DNA of 61,774 nucleotides from an uncultured Oscillospiraceae bacterium. GTDB taxonomy: Bacteria > Bacillota > Clostridia > Oscillospirales > Oscillospiraceae. A program made the position numbers and the translations under genes. The stretch lies in the NCBI GenBank assembly GCA_944387015.1, contig CALXDH010000013.1, positions 1-61,774 of the forward strand, read 5' to 3'. Of this stretch, positions 58,518 to 61,774 are shown in pieces. The notes under the pieces are model-generated. The model did not search any database. It saw only the letters and a program-made list of their open reading frames with translations, and was not told where the DNA came from. The number at the start of each line of letters is the position of its first letter. Position 1 is the first letter of the stretch.

Positions 58518-59996
58518 ATGGCACTGAAGACACCCCAGGAGTACATCGAGAGCCTGCGTCAGCTGAAAACGCGGGTGTACATGTTCGGCGAGAAGATCGA
58601 CAACTGGGTGGATCACCCCATGATCCGTCCCAGCATCAACTGCGTCGCCATGACCTACGCCCTGGCCCAGGATCCCCAGTACGCGGATCTGATGACCGTC
58701 AAGTCCAGCCTGACCGGCCACACCATCAACCGCTTCACCCACCTGCATCAGTCCACCGAGGACCTGATCAACAAGGTGAAGATGCAGCGTCTGCTGGGTC
58801 AGAAGACCGCTTCCTGCTTCCAGCGCTGCGTGGGCATGGACTCCTTCAACGCTGTGTTTTCCACCACCTTCGAAGTGGACGAGAAGTACGGCACCCACTA
58901 TCATGAGAACTTCAAGAAGTTCCTGACCATGGTCCAGGACAACGACCTGACCGTGGACGGCGCCATGACCGACCCCAAGGGCGACCGCTCCAAGGCTCCC
59001 CATGACCAGGCCGATCCCGATATGTTCGTCCACGTTGTGGAGCGCCGCGCTGACGGCATCGTGGTCTGCGGCGCCAAGTGCCACCAGACTGGCTCCATCA
59101 ACTCCCACTGGCACATCTTCATGCCCACCATCTCCATGAGCGAGGCCGACAAGGACTGGGCGGTTTCCTTCGCCTGCCCCACTGACGCCGAGGGCATGTA
59201 TATGATCTACGGCCGTCAGTCCTGCGACACCCGTAAGCTGGAGGAGGACGCCTCCATCGATGTGGGCAACGCCAAGTTCGGCGGCCAGGAGGCCCTGGTG
59301 GTGCTGGACCACGTGTTCATCCCCAACGAGTACATCTTCCTCAACGGCGAGTATGAGTTCGCCGGCATGATGGTGGAGCGTTTCGCCGGCTATCACCGTC
59401 AGAGCTACGGCGGCTGCAAGGTCGGCGTGGGCGACACCCTGATCGGCGCCACCGCTCTGGCCGCTGAGTACAACGGTGTGGAGAAGGCCAGCGCTGTCAA
59501 GGACAAGCTGATCGAGATGACCCACCTGAACGAGACCCTGTATTGCTGCGGCATCGCCTGCTCTTCTCAGGGCTTCAAGACCAAGGCGGGCAACTATCAG
59601 ATCGATCTGCTGCTGGCCAACGTCTGCAAGCAGAACGTCACCCGCTTCCCCTATGAGATCGTCCGCCTGGCTGAGGACATCGCCGGCGGCCTGGTGGTCA
59701 CCATGCCCTCTCAGAAGGACTTCCACTCCGACACGGTGGTGGGCCGCAACGGTGAGACCATCGGCGAGATCTGCAACAAGTTCTTCGCCACCCGCGAGGG
59801 CGTCAGCACCGAGAACCGTCAGCGCATCCTGCGCTTCATCGAGAACCTGTGCCTGGGTGCCGCCGCTGTCGGCTACCGCACCGAGTCCATGCACGGCGCC
59901 GGTTCTCCCCAGGCCCAGCGCATCATGATCGCCCGTCAGGGCAACATCCAGGGCAAGAAGCAGCTTGCCAAGGACATCGCCGGCATCACCGACTGA
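58518..59996 (+). CDS. abfD: 4-hydroxybutyryl-CoA dehydratase/vinylacetyl-CoA delta-isomerase
   Basis: 492 aa. The [4Fe-4S] and flavin site of the C. aminobutyricum enzyme (C99, C103, H292, C299) is conserved with one residue offset: C100 and C104 in ASCFQRCVGMD and H293 and C300 in GYHRQSYGGCK. It converts 4-hydroxybutyryl-CoA to crotonyl-CoA by a ketyl-radical mechanism. It is the key enzyme of 4-aminobutyrate and succinate fermentation to butyrate. RBS AGGAGGAA. From here on codon choice (CGT, AAG, ATC, GGC) suggests high expression. Confidence 0.95.
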   Translation: MALKTPQEYIESLRQLKTRVYMFGEKIDNWVDHPMIRPSINCVAMTYALAQDPQYADLMTVKSSLTGHTINRFTHLHQSTEDLINKVKMQRLLGQKTASCFQRCVGMDSFNAVFSTTFEVDEKYGTHYHENFKKFLTMVQDNDLTVDGAMTDPKGDRSKAPHDQADPDMFVHVVERRADGIVVCGAKCHQTGSINSHWHIFMPTISMSEADKDWAVSFACPTDAEGMYMIYGRQSCDTRKLEEDASIDVGNAKFGGQEALVVLDHVFIPNEYIFLNGEYEFAGMMVERFAGYHRQSYGGCKVGVGDTLIGATALAAEYNGVEKASAVKDKLIEMTHLNETLYCCGIACSSQGFKTKAGNYQIDLLLANVCKQNVTRFPYEIVRLAEDIAGGLVVTMPSQKDFHSDTVVGRNGETIGEICNKFFATREGVSTENRQRILRFIENLCLGAAAVGYRTESMHGAGSPQAQRIMIARQGNIQGKKQLAKDIAGITD

Positions 59997-60060
59997 TTTC
60001 CCATTCCTGCCTGCGGGGAGGATCCCTCCCCGCATCCAGGTCCTCTGTTCCTTTCTGTTC

Positions 60061-60087
60061 GGGGGCCGCGTCCCGGCCCCCTTTCCC
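60061..60087 (+). terminator. Terminator-like hairpin between abfD and acyl-CoA dehydrogenase
   Basis: GGGGGCCG and CGGCCCCC around a short loop, followed by TTTCCCC. A further GCGGGGAGG-ATC-CCTCCCCGC hairpin lies at 60013-60033 and AGATTCC/GGAATCT at 60107-60127. Transcription probably stops or is reduced here, so the dehydrogenase-etf part may have its own promoter. Confidence 0.65.
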
Positions 60088-60188
60088 CTGGAACAGATTT
60101 GAAAAAAGATTCCACTATGCGGAATCTTAGAAAACTTGTGATCCTGCCAAATTGGCGTTTCAAAATTTGACATAAAGGAGTATAGATC

Positions 60189-61328
<1,140 letters not shown>

Positions 61329-61346
61329 GAGGAGGAAGAAACGAAC

Positions 61347-61774
61347 ATGAAGATCATTGTTTGCGTCAAGCAGGTCCCCGATACCTCCGGTAAGGTGGCT
61401 GTCAATCCCGACGGCACCCTGAACCGTGCATCCATGCAGACCATCACCAACCCCGACGACATGAACGCCGTGGAGGCCGCCCTGAAGCTCAAGGACGCCA
61501 CCGGCTGCAAGGTCATCGTGGTCACCATGGGCCCCGCTCCCGCTGCCGGCATGCTGCGTGAGCTGATGGCCATGGGCGCCGACGAGGGCGTTCTGGTTTC
61601 CGCCCGTGAGTTCGGCGGCTCCGATACCTACGCCACCTCTCAGATCCTGGCTGCCGCCATTTCCACCATCGGTGTGGAGAGCGACGACATCGTCATGTGC
61701 GGCCGTCAGGCCATCGACGGCGATACCGCCCAGGTCGGTCCCCAGATCGCTGAGAAGCTGCACCTGCCCCAGGT
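61347..61774 (+). CDS. etfB: Electron transfer flavoprotein beta subunit, 5' part (cut by window end)
   Basis: Starts MKIIVCVKQVPDTSGKVAVN after AGAGGAGGAAG. The visible 142 residues include TMGPAPAAGMLRELMAMGAD and VMCGRQAIDGDTAQVGPQIA, typical of EtfB. It pairs with an EtfA expected just beyond the window to form the electron carrier for the upstream dehydrogenase. Confidence 0.95.
   Translation, partial: MKIIVCVKQVPDTSGKVAVNPDGTLNRASMQTITNPDDMNAVEAALKLKDATGCKVIVVTMGPAPAAGMLRELMAMGADEGVLVSAREFGGSDTYATSQILAAAISTIGVESDDIVMCGRQAIDGDTAQVGPQIAEKLHLPQ

Overview
The window looks like a chromosome segment from an anaerobic, butyrate-forming Clostridia of the Oscillospiraceae type (Flavonifractor, Intestinimonas or Lawsonibacter-like). 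I infer this from the gene content: 4-hydroxybutyryl-CoA dehydratase next to butyryl-CoA dehydrogenase and EtfB, YesM/YesN two-component pairs, DUF6465, CarD and lipoprotein solute-binding proteins. Strong AGGAGG ribosome binding sites and the generally G+C-rich, GC3-rich codons fit. No rRNA, complete tRNA, transposase or CRISPR array is visible. One tRNA-Thr 3' fragment is present.

Region by region. 1-2353 is the tail of a probable genomic island: the C-terminal part of a SNF2-type helicase, then the 3' half of a tRNA-Thr(GGT) that looks like an attachment site. 2770-9574 is a damaged kdp potassium locus. It has a kinase-less KdpD, a 32-aa peptide, kdpF and kdpA, then an out-of-frame join straight into the middle of a second kdpD, so kdpB and kdpC are missing, and finally kdpE. 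9737-18452 is a mixed stretch: a secreted alpha/beta hydrolase, a BlaI/BlaR1-like pair with operators, a MATE pump divergent from a MerR regulator, a DUF421 membrane protein with a 59-aa partner, and two overlapping flavodoxin-fold genes.

18792-30671 is a PrpR-N regulator with a degenerate AAA+ domain, followed by an apparent operon: cyclase-family hydrolase, ribose-type ABC importer (lipoprotein, double ATPase, two permeases), second cyclase-family hydrolase, YesM-like kinase, YesN-like regulator. Its substrate is not obvious and it is the best candidate here for an undescribed catabolic system. 30795-40376 is a LacI regulator divergent from a sugar operon: ChvE/XylF-like importer, FGGY kinase, YczE-like membrane protein, DUF4867 protein and an L-fucose/arabinose isomerase-like protein. 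40565-42450 holds a membrane protein, a triple carboxypeptidase-regulatory-like repeat protein and a small Cys-rich protein, all of unknown role. CarD, DUF6465 and a fructokinase-like PfkB protein follow on the minus strand.

45160-52826 is a two-component system followed by TolC-like, membrane-fusion and RND-pump genes, an unusual complete tripartite-type set if the organism is monoderm. 52900-61774 is a sigma-54 circuit: rpoN overlaps the gene of a GAFTGA-containing activator, which is divergent from crotonase, CoA-transferase, 4-hydroxybutyryl-CoA dehydratase, acyl-CoA dehydrogenase and etfB. The intergenic region carries a near-consensus -24/-12 promoter and three copies of a TATTCA-N4-TGAATA palindrome. 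Together these genes would convert 4-hydroxybutyrate to butyryl-CoA under control of the adjacent activator.
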